The notes below the pieces were generated by a model. It was not told the DNA's origin. It searched no databases and worked only from the letters and a program-made list of their open reading frames with translations. A stretch of DNA of 64,000 nt from the NCBI RefSeq assembly GCF_009760925.1, contig NZ_VRLV01000014.1, positions 124,001 to 188,000 on the forward strand, written 5' to 3'. Both the position numbers and the translations under genes were made by a program. Shown here in pieces: positions 51,220 through 58,701 of this stretch; the first letter of the stretch is position 1, and each line of letters starts with the position of its first letter. Source of the stretch: Nonomuraea typhae. GTDB lineage: Bacteria; Actinomycetota; Actinomycetes; Streptosporangiales; Streptosporangiaceae.

Positions 51220-52014
51220 ATGCCGCAGCAACTCGCGATCATCGTGCTCGTCGACGTCGCCAACGCCCTGGAGACCAAGACGCTGGAGGGCAACACCTAC
51301 CTGTTCGACAACATGAAGCTCCAGGGCTCCGAGGGCCAGGGCACCGGCGGCCTGATCACCGCCATCCACGGCTCCTACTGGCAGGACGGCTCGCAGGCCA
51401 CCGAGCAGGTGCTCAACTGGCTGCCCTACAGCCTCGGCTCGATCCCGCCCACCGTCCCCCGCGGCTACGAGGCCGACCGCGCCCGCGAGACCGACCGCCA
51501 GGCCCTGCGCGAGCTGGAGTCGCTGGTCCTGAAGCCGGCCGGCCAGGGCGACGACACCGCCGCCCAGCTCAGTCAGATCCAGCAAACGCTCGGCACCCGC
51601 ACCAAGACCACCCGCCGCACCCGCGGCCCCGCCTCGCAGAAGGTCCTCGACGTCACCGGCAACGTCGTCGCCCCCGACAGTACGGCCGGCCACAGCTACC
51701 CGGCCCCGGTCATCACCGACATCTACGGCGAAGCGGTCGACAAGAAGATCATGTATCCGGCCGAGTACGGCTCGCCCGACATGGTCACCGACGGCTGGTA
51801 CTGGTCGGCCACGGTCGACTCCACCCGCCCCGGCACCTACGCCTACACCATGGCCATCCAACTCCACCGCCTCGCCCATCAGGGCAGCGACTGGATCTGG
51901 GAGCCCGTGGACCTGACCTGCGACTCCGCCCTCAAGATCACCTCAGAGCCGAAGCGCAACGCCTTCACCAAGGCGGGCGTCGGCATGCTCCCCATCCCGC
52001 CGGCCGCCTTCTAG
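51220..52014 (+). CDS. AidA/PixA-family protein, paralogue 2 (with large insertion)
   Basis: 264 residues. The family core is seen as IIVLVDVANALETKTLEGNTYLFDN, GSEGQGTGGLIT, TEQVLNW, then DGWYWSATVDSTRPGTYAYTM near the C-terminus. Between the halves (about residues 85-150) lies a charged, helix-like and Thr/Arg-rich insertion (ADRARETDRQALRELESL ... TKTTRRTRG) absent from the other three copies. It could be a coiled or linker module. ATG 51220 follows TCTGGAGAATCCC. Confidence 0.75.
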   Translation: MPQQLAIIVLVDVANALETKTLEGNTYLFDNMKLQGSEGQGTGGLITAIHGSYWQDGSQATEQVLNWLPYSLGSIPPTVPRGYEADRARETDRQALRELESLVLKPAGQGDDTAAQLSQIQQTLGTRTKTTRRTRGPASQKVLDVTGNVVAPDSTAGHSYPAPVITDIYGEAVDKKIMYPAEYGSPDMVTDGWYWSATVDSTRPGTYAYTMAIQLHRLAHQGSDWIWEPVDLTCDSALKITSEPKRNAFTKAGVGMLPIPPAAF

Positions 52015-52028
52015 ACAGGAGCCTCGAC

Positions 52029-52460
52029 ATGCCACCCAGGCAGAAGCCGCGCGAGACCTCCCCCCGGCCGCCCATCGCCGTCACCGCCGTCCTCGACGCC
52101 GTCGGCGCCCTGGCCGGCGACACCGTCCACGACCATCTCTACCTCTACGACACCAACAAGGACGGCGGCTCGACCGGCTTCGGCACCGAACAGCTCAGGA
52201 CCAAGGTCCGCGCCGGCGACCGCGTCGTCTGGAACGTCCTGGCCCTGGAGTGCGAGGCGTTCGTCGGCATCGCCGACATCGTCGTCGACAAGGACGTCAT
52301 CGAGCCCGAACGCCAGACCTACCCGGGCACCGACGTCGCCTACTGGATCGGCACGGTCAAGAAGGACGACATCGGGCAGGTGCCGTACCAGATCAAGTTC
52401 CTGGTCGGGACCCGCACCATTCCGATCACCACCACCCTGTCCCCCACGCTGGTGGGCTAA
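52029..52460 (+). CDS. AidA/PixA-family protein, paralogue 3
   Basis: 143 residues. A basic, Pro-rich N-terminus is followed by the core IAVTAVLDAVGALAGDTVHD, HLYLYDTNKDGG, FGTEQLRTKVRAGDRVVWNVLALE and AYWIGTVKKDDIGQVPYQIKF. GFGT replaces the usual GQGT. ATG 52029 follows CAGGAGCCTCGAC. Fourteen bases from paralogue 2 and twelve before paralogue 4. Confidence 0.72.
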   Translation: MPPRQKPRETSPRPPIAVTAVLDAVGALAGDTVHDHLYLYDTNKDGGSTGFGTEQLRTKVRAGDRVVWNVLALECEAFVGIADIVVDKDVIEPERQTYPGTDVAYWIGTVKKDDIGQVPYQIKFLVGTRTIPITTTLSPTLVG

Positions 52461-52472
52461 AGGAGGACGTTC

Positions 52473-53021
52473 ATGGTCACCTCGCTCAGCGGCGTTCGCA
52501 AGCAGAACCCCGGCCAGCTCAACTCCGTCCAGCTCAACATCGTCACGCTCGTCGACATGGAGAAGGCGACGGAGAACCGCTCGCTGGATGGGGCCCTGTA
52601 CATGGTCGACAACAGCGTCGGCGGCGACGGCCAGGGCACCGACTGCCTGGAGACCGTCTGCAAGCAGGGGCAGGTGCTCAACTGGATCATCCGCCCGATC
52701 GACATGGAACGCCGCCGGGACGGCACCTGGCCGCCCATGCCCAAGATCAACAACATCGTCTTCCTGGACACCGAGGCCGGTGACGAGGAGGACGTGGCTG
52801 AGAAGAAGGTCTGCATCGAGCTCAAGATCTACGGCGCGCCGGACCGGATGCGCGATCCCCTGACCCCCGTCTACTACTACTGGGCCGGGACCGTGCTCAG
52901 CACCCTCCGGCCGGGCACCTACCGCTACCGGCTCGTGGTCGAGCTGGAGCAGGAGCACAAGAAGGAAAGGCTCTACCTCAACACCGTGAACCACCCGTCG
53001 ATCCGGGTGATCGCGGTCTGA
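52473..53021 (+). CDS. AidA/PixA-family protein, paralogue 4
   Basis: 182 residues. Core: LNIVTLVDMEKATENRSLDG, ALYMVDNSVGGDGQGTDCLET, GQVLNWIIRPIDMERR, INNIVFLD, VCIELKIYG, YYYWAGTVLSTLRPGTYRYRL. It is the closest of the four to the GQGT and W-[AS]-G patterns seen in the known family. ATG 52473 follows AAAGGAGGACGTTC. Last gene of the operon; a hairpin begins nine bases past its stop. Confidence 0.77.
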   Translation: MVTSLSGVRKQNPGQLNSVQLNIVTLVDMEKATENRSLDGALYMVDNSVGGDGQGTDCLETVCKQGQVLNWIIRPIDMERRRDGTWPPMPKINNIVFLDTEAGDEEDVAEKKVCIELKIYGAPDRMRDPLTPVYYYWAGTVLSTLRPGTYRYRLVVELEQEHKKERLYLNTVNHPSIRVIAV

Positions 53022-53030
53022 CCCGGGGCC

Positions 53031-53058
53031 GGTGGGCGGTGCCTGCGCGCCGCCCACC
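53031..53058. terminator. Bidirectional hairpin between the PixA operon and the isochorismatase gene
   Basis: GGTGGGCGG and CCGCCCACC form a perfect 9-bp stem with a 10-base loop in the 40-bp gap between two convergent genes. It would stop transcription from both sides. Confidence 0.75.
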
Positions 53059-53061
53059 CGC

Positions 53062-53610
53062 TCACTCCCCGCCGCCCAAAAGTGCGACCGCGTCCGCCGT
53101 GGCCGTCACGGTCGAAAATACCGCGCCCTGGACGGCCGTAACCATTCTGTGCAGTTCGTCGGCGCCGATGTCGCCCAGGCTGAATTCGCTGATCGCGTCC
53201 TCGACGAAATAGACTTTGTAGCCGAGCTGAACCGCCTCGCGGGCCGTCGTGTCACAGCAGATAAATGACGTGAAGCCGCAAATCACGAGCTCGTCCACGC
53301 CGTTGCGGCGCAGATACCGGTCCAGGTCCGGGTTCGAGAACGCGCCCACGTAATGCTTGGTGAGAACGAACTCGTCGCGGGCCGGCCGTACGCTGTCGAC
53401 GAAGTCGATACCCCTGCCACCTGCGTCGAAGCTGCTGTCGCCGGGCGTGCTGCTGATGTGCCGGACGTGCACCACGGCCGGCCGCCCACTGCTGCGGGCG
53501 GCGCCGAGAAGGCGCTCCACATTGCCGAGCGCGGCATCGAACCGAGCCACGGGCAGAGCGCCGGACGGGGCGTACTCTTTCTGCGCGTCGATGACGAGGA
53601 GCGCAATCAT
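53062..53610 (-). CDS. Isochorismatase-like cysteine hydrolase
   Basis: 182 residues. Catalytic triad positions are visible: Asp in ALLVIDAQKEY, Lys in FVLTKHYVGAF, and Cys in CGFTSFICCDTTAREAVQLGY. The superfamily covers isochorismatases, nicotinamidases and other amidases; the substrate is open. ATG 53610 follows GAAGGAGAAAC. Convergent with the PixA operon. Confidence 0.87.
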   Translation of the reverse strand: MIALLVIDAQKEYAPSGALPVARFDAALGNVERLLGAARSSGRPAVVHVRHISSTPGDSSFDAGGRGIDFVDSVRPARDEFVLTKHYVGAFSNPDLDRYLRRNGVDELVICGFTSFICCDTTAREAVQLGYKVYFVEDAISEFSLGDIGADELHRMVTAVQGAVFSTVTATADAVALLGGGE

Positions 53611-53684
53611 GTTTCTCCTTCGAGTTTCATGGTTGCGGGGCGCCTGGAATTATCCCACGTGGCATTCTTCACTACCATACTCTT

Positions 53685-54539
53685 ATGGGCATGCACTCCT
53701 TTACCCTCGCCGCTGAGGGCCCTTTCGACTTCGCCGGGTCGCTGCGCTTCCTCGAAGACTGGCCCGCGTCCCCGGCCGCCCCGTCCGGCGGCACCCTGCG
53801 CTTCGCCTACGCCGCCGAGGCCGACTGGCTGCCCCTCGGCGTCCGGGTCCGCGCCGCGCCCGGCGGCGTCACCGTCGCCACCACCCGCCCCACCGGCCGT
53901 GACGAGATCGCCCGCATCTTCTCCCTCGACGTCGACGGCACCGGCTTCTCCTCCCTCACCGACCCCGTGCTGGACGAGCTGCGGCGCCGATACCCCGGCC
54001 TGCGCCCGGTCTGCTTCTGGACGCCCTGGGAGGCGGCGTGCTGGGCGGTGATCGTGCAACGCTCGTCCATGGTCATCGCCGCCCGCATCAAGCAGCGCAT
54101 CGCCGAGCGGTTCGGCGCCAAGGTCGAGGTCGACGGTGAGGTCTGCCCCGCCTTCCCGCCGCCGGTCTCCCTCGTGGACGCCTCCGGCATGGGCCTGCCG
54201 GCGCGGAAGGAGGAATGGATCCGAGCCCTGGCCAGGGCCGCCCTCGACGGCGTCCTGACCACCGACCACCTGCGTTCGCTGCCGCCGGAGGAGGCGCTGG
54301 CCGCGTTGCGGTCGCTGCCCGGGGTCGGGGCGTTCTCGGCCGGGCTCATCCTGATCCGCGGTGCCGGGGCGCCCGACGCCTTCCCCGGCGACGAGCCCCG
54401 GCTGTTCGCGATCCTCCGCGAGGCGTACGGCCTCCCGGAGGACGCCCCCGCCTCGGCCTACCGTCAGCTGGCCGAGGCGTGGCGTCCCTACCGGTCGTGG
54501 GCGTCCTTCTTGTTCCGGGCGAGCGCCTACGCGAACTGA
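53685..54539 (+). CDS. alkA: DNA-3-methyladenine glycosylase II (AlkA-like)
   Basis: 284 residues. An N-terminal AlkA-type beta domain is followed by the helix-hairpin-helix and GPD motif LRSLPGVGAFSAGLILIRGAG with the catalytic Asp shortly after in FPGDEPRLF. It removes alkylated bases from DNA. ATG 53685 (an ATG two codons later is also possible). Its 3' end overlaps the convergent AhpD-like gene by 13 bases. Confidence 0.85.
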   Translation: MGMHSFTLAAEGPFDFAGSLRFLEDWPASPAAPSGGTLRFAYAAEADWLPLGVRVRAAPGGVTVATTRPTGRDEIARIFSLDVDGTGFSSLTDPVLDELRRRYPGLRPVCFWTPWEAACWAVIVQRSSMVIAARIKQRIAERFGAKVEVDGEVCPAFPPPVSLVDASGMGLPARKEEWIRALARAALDGVLTTDHLRSLPPEEALAALRSLPGVGAFSAGLILIRGAGAPDAFPGDEPRLFAILREAYGLPEDAPASAYRQLAEAWRPYRSWASFLFRASAYAN

Positions 54540-55000
54540 CCGACCTGATAGTCACCGGCGGGCTGCTGGATGATGACGTTCAGGCGGTTGAAGGAGTTGA
54601 TCAGCGAGATGAGGGCCACCAGGGCGGCCAGCTGGTCCTCGTCGTAGTGCTTGGCCGCGTCGGCCCACGCCTCGTCGCTCACGCCGCCGGCCGCGTCGGC
54701 GATCCGGGTGCCCTGCTCGGTCAGCTCCAGCGCGGCCCGCTCGGCCTCGGTGAAGACCGTGGCCTCCCGCCAGGCGGCGACCAGGTTGAGGCGCACCGAG
54801 GTCTCCCCCGCGTGCGCCGCTTCCTTGCTGTGCATGTCGGTGCAGAAGCCGCAGCCGTTGATCTGGCTTGCGCGCAGCTTCACCAGCTCCTGCGTCGCGG
54901 CGGGCAACGTCGAGTCCGACACCGCCTTGCCGGCGGCCACGAGGTACTTCATGTACTTGGTCGCGACGGCGTTGCCGAACACGTTCAGACGGGCTTCCAT
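54527..55000 (-). CDS. Carboxymuconolactone decarboxylase/AhpD-like protein
   Basis: 157 residues, all-helical. The redox motif CGFCTDMHSKEA (CxxC-x3-H) near residue 50 is the AhpD peroxidase-like active site. It probably reduces alkyl hydroperoxides. ATG 55000 follows AAGGAGATCCGCC. The family is often under stress sigma factors or TetR/MarR control, but none adjoins here. Confidence 0.88.
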   Translation of the reverse strand: MEARLNVFGNAVATKYMKYLVAAGKAVSDSTLPAATQELVKLRASQINGCGFCTDMHSKEAAHAGETSVRLNLVAAWREATVFTEAERAALELTEQGTRIADAAGGVSDEAWADAAKHYDEDQLAALVALISLINSFNRLNVIIQQPAGDYQVGQFA

Positions 55001-55075
55001 GGCGGATCTCCTTGGTTGGTCAGCTTGTTACACCTCCCTGACGAAACGGCGCGGCGGAATGTGACATCCGCGGAC

Positions 55076-55291
55076 TCAGTCGTTCTCGAGCTCCTTGCGA
55101 GAGCCGTAGGCCGGGCCGAACACGACCAGCAGCGTCAGATCCTCGGTGTGCGGGCTCTGGGTGTCGGCTCCGCCGGCCGGGATGCAGTACGGCCCGACGG
55201 ACAGGTCGGGCACCTTGAGATGCTCGACCCAGTCGTTGGCGGTCCCGGCGGCCGGCGGCGCCCACTCTCCCGCGCCCTTGATGATCTGCAT
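55076..55291 (-). pseudogene. Truncated cupin-like protein
   Basis: 71 residues from ATG 55291. The segment WVEHLKVPDLSVGPYCIPAG followed by GADTQSPHTEDLTLLVV resembles the first half of small cupins (YxIPAGxxDxQxPHTEDExYYV), including the metal-binding His. The frame then stops after GPAYGSRKELEND, where a second cupin half should follow, and the downstream DNA is the AhpD promoter region. It is either a remnant or a naturally short protein. Confidence 0.5.
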
Positions 55292-55336
55292 GGCCGCAGA
55301 CCCTACCGAAGGCCGTCGCAGTCGGCCGTCTTGGGC

Positions 55337-55372
55337 CGGACGCCCCCGCGGTGTGTCCGGCGGGGGCGTCCG
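55337..55372 (-). terminator. Strong hairpin behind the beta-propeller gene
   Basis: CGGACGCCCCCGC and GCGGGGGCGTCCG form a perfect 13-bp stem around a 10-base loop, 23 bases past the stop codon of the secreted propeller gene on the minus strand. It has no U-tract. This is the strongest terminator-like dyad I see in the window. Confidence 0.8.
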
Positions 55373-55394
55373 TGTCTGCGTGGCAGGGGCCGGG

Positions 55395-56534
55395 TCAGTC
55401 CACGGCCGGTCCGGGGACCGGGACGTAGCCGGTGAAGGAGTCGAGCAGCCCGATGCTGTTGGTGCCGGCGAAGTTCGTGGCCAGGGCGCCACCGGGTAGC
55501 CGGGCCAGCAGGACCTGAGCCTGCCTGCCCTCGAAGCCGTTGGGGCTGAGGGCCGTGGGGTTGCTGGTCACCTGGCCCTCGATCCTGGTGAAGCCGAGGA
55601 AGCCGGCGGAGATGCGCTTGTTGATGGACAGGGTGTTGTCAGTGCCGCGGGCGTAGACGGCGACGAGGTTGGCTTGGGAACTGACCGCCGGATCGCTGGT
55701 GAGGGAGCCGCCCAGCGGCCGCCAGGTGCCGTTGGTCGTCAACAGGGTCCACAGCTGGTTGTCCTCTCCCCGGGCGTAGATCTCCATGCCGTTGAAGAAC
55801 ATGTCGTCGGCAAGGGCGATGTTGCTGGTGACGCGCAGGTCGCCGACCGGCTGGAAGCCGCTGGCGCCGGTGGGGGTCACCTGGTTGAGGTACACCCGGT
55901 GGTCGGCGCCGCGGATGTAGACCCTGATCTGGTTGGCGGGGATGAAGACGCGGCCGGTGGTGATCTCACTGGTGGCGAAGCCGCCCAGGCTGCTCCAGCC
56001 GATCCAGGCGCCGTTGCGCAGGACGTTGGTCCACACCGCGCCGTCGGTGCCGCGGGCGAAGATCCTGATGTTGGCGGAGGGTTCGCCTCTGGCCACGATC
56101 GACTCGATCTCGCCGGTCACGGTGAGGCCGGGCACGTGGGAGAAGCCGGTCTGGGCGCCGGAGGGGGTGATCGTCGTGGTGTAGACCTGGTCGTCGGTGC
56201 CGCGGACGAAGAAGTGCGTGCCGTTGGACGTGACCACGACGGACGGGTCGCCGACGATCGTCCCGCCGAGGGATTGGAGGGGGGCGAAGCCGTTGCCCGA
56301 GCGCACGCCGTACAGCAGCGAACCGTCGGCGCCGCGTACGGCGACACCTTTCGCCACCGGCTGGAAGGAGACGTCGTAGGCGATCTGGGGGGTGCTCAGG
56401 TTGGGCAGGTCGGGTGCGTAGGGCAGGGGGGCCGTCGCCGCCGCGGCCGCGGCCGGGCTCAGCAGGCTCGCGGCCATCGCGACGCCGAGGACGGCCGCGC
56501 CGATGGACCTGCGCAGCCAACGTGGACGCTTCAT
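55395..56534 (-). CDS. Secreted PLL/tectonin-like beta-propeller (lectin-like)
   Basis: 379 residues. The signal peptide is MKRPRWLRRSIGAAVLGVAM and the following Ala-rich run. The mature part is built of about seven repeats of ~45 residues with the pattern V-x-V-R-G-x-D/E-x-x-L/V-Y/W ... W/F-x-x-L-G-G ... S-D/E: for example VAVRGADGSLLYGV, FFVRGTDDQVYTT, IFARGTDGAVWTN, VYIRGADHRVYLN, IYARGEDNQLWTL, VYARGTDNTLSIN. This is the PLL/DUF346 propeller, known as a carbohydrate-binding (often fucose) lectin fold. No enzymatic domain is attached. It is followed by a strong terminator and is divergent from a membrane-protein gene. Confidence 0.83.
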   Translation of the reverse strand: MKRPRWLRRSIGAAVLGVAMAASLLSPAAAAAATAPLPYAPDLPNLSTPQIAYDVSFQPVAKGVAVRGADGSLLYGVRSGNGFAPLQSLGGTIVGDPSVVVTSNGTHFFVRGTDDQVYTTTITPSGAQTGFSHVPGLTVTGEIESIVARGEPSANIRIFARGTDGAVWTNVLRNGAWIGWSSLGGFATSEITTGRVFIPANQIRVYIRGADHRVYLNQVTPTGASGFQPVGDLRVTSNIALADDMFFNGMEIYARGEDNQLWTLLTTNGTWRPLGGSLTSDPAVSSQANLVAVYARGTDNTLSINKRISAGFLGFTRIEGQVTSNPTALSPNGFEGRQAQVLLARLPGGALATNFAGTNSIGLLDSFTGYVPVPGPAVD

Positions 56535-56672
56535 GTGGGGTCAGTCCCTTTCTTCGTGGAACGGGATGACCACCATTCGCCGCTTGCTGACGCGCGGATT
56601 ATTGAAGCCGGCACCAAACTGCACCAGAGGGCAATTATGCTGTTTTATCCCTTTCGTGGATGATTGCGACTC

Positions 56673-57485
56673 ATGCGAACACTGGGAAGGTCTGCGGCCG
56701 TAGGCGCGATCATCGGCGCGGCCGAAGGCGTGCTCTACGTCACCGCCGAGGGCATCGCCATCTTCCACGTCTTCGCCGCCTTGCTGCTCCCCCTCCCGCT
56801 CAGTGTCATCCTGTCCAGGTGGTTCCGGGTTCCACGGGCGGGCTGGGCGGCCCTTCTGGGCACCTGCGCCCTCGCCGCCCTCATTCCAGCGATGATCGCC
56901 CTCGCCCCCGGCCACTCGATCTCCGGCTGGCCGCGGGCACTCTACGCTGTGCCGCCCCTAGTGGCGGGGGCCGCCGCCTACGCGATCGCCGGCTATGCGG
57001 TCAATCGCGCCACGTGGTGGTGGCCCGTGCTCTGCGCGGCCCTCGGCGTGGGCGCGTTCGTCACGACGGTCCTGCAGGGCCACCCGTGGATCGTCAACTG
57101 GCACGAGGAACGCGCGCTGTCGGCCGTCGACGTCCCGCTGCTCGGCCTCCCCGGCCAGGCGCCCTCGTGGGTCGAGATCGTGCGCGACCCTGGCGACACC
57201 TTCGTCCTTCTCGAGTACGACTCCAGCACAGCCGCCCTCCACCCGCTCTCGCTGAGCAGCCCGCAGGCGGCGTGCGTGAAGCCGTACCCCGGCGAGCCGC
57301 CCTACACATGCCGGCAACTGCCCGGCGAGCAGTGGATCCGCGAGCACGGGCTGGGCGGTGTCGTCTTGTTCGGGGTACGGCACGGCGTACTCGTCGAGGT
57401 CAACAGCGAATCCCGGCACCAGGCGGTGACCGACCTCGGCAGCCTCACGCCGGCGACCGCGGCGTCACTGGCGTGGTCCCGCTGA
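56673..57485 (+). CDS. Hypothetical membrane protein
   Basis: About 270 residues, not recognised. Four hydrophobic helices occupy the first ~140 residues (AAVGAIIGAAEGVLYV, HVFAALLLPLPLSVILS, LLGTCALAALIPAMIALA, VLCAALGVGAFVTTVL). A soluble outer domain of ~130 residues follows, with two Cys (QAACVKPYPGEPPYTCRQL) likely to form a disulfide. ATG 56673 is chosen; a TTG three codons earlier is possible. Its end overlaps the convergent peroxiredoxin gene by 21 bases. Confidence 0.65.
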   Translation: MRTLGRSAAVGAIIGAAEGVLYVTAEGIAIFHVFAALLLPLPLSVILSRWFRVPRAGWAALLGTCALAALIPAMIALAPGHSISGWPRALYAVPPLVAGAAAYAIAGYAVNRATWWWPVLCAALGVGAFVTTVLQGHPWIVNWHEERALSAVDVPLLGLPGQAPSWVEIVRDPGDTFVLLEYDSSTAALHPLSLSSPQAACVKPYPGEPPYTCRQLPGEQWIREHGLGGVVLFGVRHGVLVEVNSESRHQAVTDLGSLTPATAASLAWSR

Positions 57486-57953
57486 CCGGCGGGATCCGCG
57501 CAGACCCCGGACGGCGGCGAGAATCCCCTTCTTGTCGTAGCCGCCGGTGGGCATGGTGGCGCCGTGAGCATGGCGGACGACGCCCTCGGAATCGATGAGG
57601 ACGTCGCCCGACTGCTGCATCGAGCCGAAGACCTTCCTGCTCAGGCCGACCATCTCGTGCGGGGTCCCGCCGCGCCCGACGAGGACGGGGAACGGAACCT
57701 GACGCTTGGCCTTCCACGCGGCCGCTTCCTGACGCTCCTCGGGCACCGCGACGAACACCCGGACGTTCTCCGCCGCGAACTCATCACGGCACCGGATGAG
57801 ATCTTGGACGTGCCTGTTGCAGATCGGGCACGTCGTCGACCGCATGAAATAGATCAGGACAGCATGGCTGCCCCGATATCCGGACAGGCTGACGGCCTGC
57901 CCGTCGGTGTCCTCCAGCGCGATGTCAGGCGCGGGCGATCCGATGTCGAGCAT
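57465..57953 (-). CDS. Peroxiredoxin/thioredoxin-fold protein
   Basis: 162 residues. AhpC/TSA-type fold: GSPAPDIALEDTDGQAVSLSGYRG, then the active site STTCPICNRHVQDL with a CxxC pair, and VLVGRGGTPHEMVGLSRKVFG. It reduces peroxides or disulfides. ATG 57953 follows GAAGGGAAGTTTCGTC and lies 19 bases behind the ECF sigma gene, which is probably co-transcribed and may control it. Confidence 0.85.
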   Translation of the reverse strand: MLDIGSPAPDIALEDTDGQAVSLSGYRGSHAVLIYFMRSTTCPICNRHVQDLIRCRDEFAAENVRVFVAVPEERQEAAAWKAKRQVPFPVLVGRGGTPHEMVGLSRKVFGSMQQSGDVLIDSEGVVRHAHGATMPTGGYDKKGILAAVRGLRGSRRSAGPRQ

Positions 57954-57972
57954 GACGAAACTTCCCTTCAGG

Positions 57973-58533
57973 TTATGGAGATGCGGTGCCGCGCCCGGCC
58001 ATGTCGCCCAAACTGAGCCGGAGTCTGCCGCGGGCCCGGTGCAACTGGGACTTCATGGCCGCAGTGCTCAGCCCGAGCGCCTCCGCGACCCTCCCGCCCG
58101 GATAGCCCAGCACATCCCGCATGATCAGCACTCTGCGCTGAACGTCCGGCAGCTCCTTGATCGCCTGCGCGACGAACTCGGCTTCCAGGCGCCGGATGAC
58201 CTCGTCCTCGGCCGAGGTCACCAGCCCCGCGTCGGCCGCCTCACCGCGGTCGAACAGCAGTCGCGCGCGGCGCAGGCACTCGTTCCTGACGATGCGGAAC
58301 ATCCACGAGGCCAGCGCCCCGGTGGCGCGGAGCGTGCCGATCTTCCGGTAGAGGGTGATCAGCGCTTCCTGGGCGGCGTCCTCGGCGTCCTGCGGGGAGG
58401 CGCACAGGTGCTCCGCGAAGCGCCGCACGTGAGAATGAGCACCGTCGATCACCGCGGTGATCGACTCGCGATCGCCGGCCTGCGCGGCCTCGATGAGCTG
58501 AGCGCTCGCCCAAGCGCGGTCAGCCACGCCCAC
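57973..58533 (-). CDS. ECF-type RNA polymerase sigma factor
   Basis: 186 residues. Region 2 appears as HVRRFAEHLCASPQDAEDAAQEALITLYRKIGTLRATGALASWMFRIVRNEC, and region 4 as LPDVQRRVLIMRDVLGYPGGRVAEALGLSTAAMKSQLHRAR. No anti-sigma gene adjoins; the peroxiredoxin downstream suggests oxidative-stress control. Start is GTG 58533 or GTG 58527. The good ribosome site AAGGAG (58565-58570) belongs to an out-of-frame ATG upstream (see the entry at 58520). Confidence 0.88.
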   Translation of the reverse strand: MGVADRAWASAQLIEAAQAGDRESITAVIDGAHSHVRRFAEHLCASPQDAEDAAQEALITLYRKIGTLRATGALASWMFRIVRNECLRRARLLFDRGEAADAGLVTSAEDEVIRRLEAEFVAQAIKELPDVQRRVLIMRDVLGYPGGRVAEALGLSTAAMKSQLHRARGRLRLSLGDMAGRGTASP

Positions 58534-58558
58534 ACCCCTGCAGCCGGGCCCAAACCAT
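58520..58558 (-). CDS. Possible 12-codon leader ORF overlapping the sigma-factor start
   Basis: An ATG at 58558 sits six bases behind a perfect AAGGAG and opens a short frame, MVWARLQGCGRG, ending at a TGA at 58522-58520. It is out of frame with the sigma gene and overlaps its start. It could couple or attenuate sigma translation. Alternatively a frame difference hides the true sigma start. Confidence 0.25.
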   Translation of the reverse strand: MVWARLQGCGRG

Positions 58559-58701
58559 ACTCATCTCCTTCACAGTGCGGCCATCACCCCATAAGAGGCC
58601 GCCACCCCGCAAAAGGATTCACCCCAAGGGAACATCGGCACAAACCGCCGACCAGACCGACCCCGATGGCCCGCTCTACGGGCGGGGCCGCGGCCTCGCC
58701 C

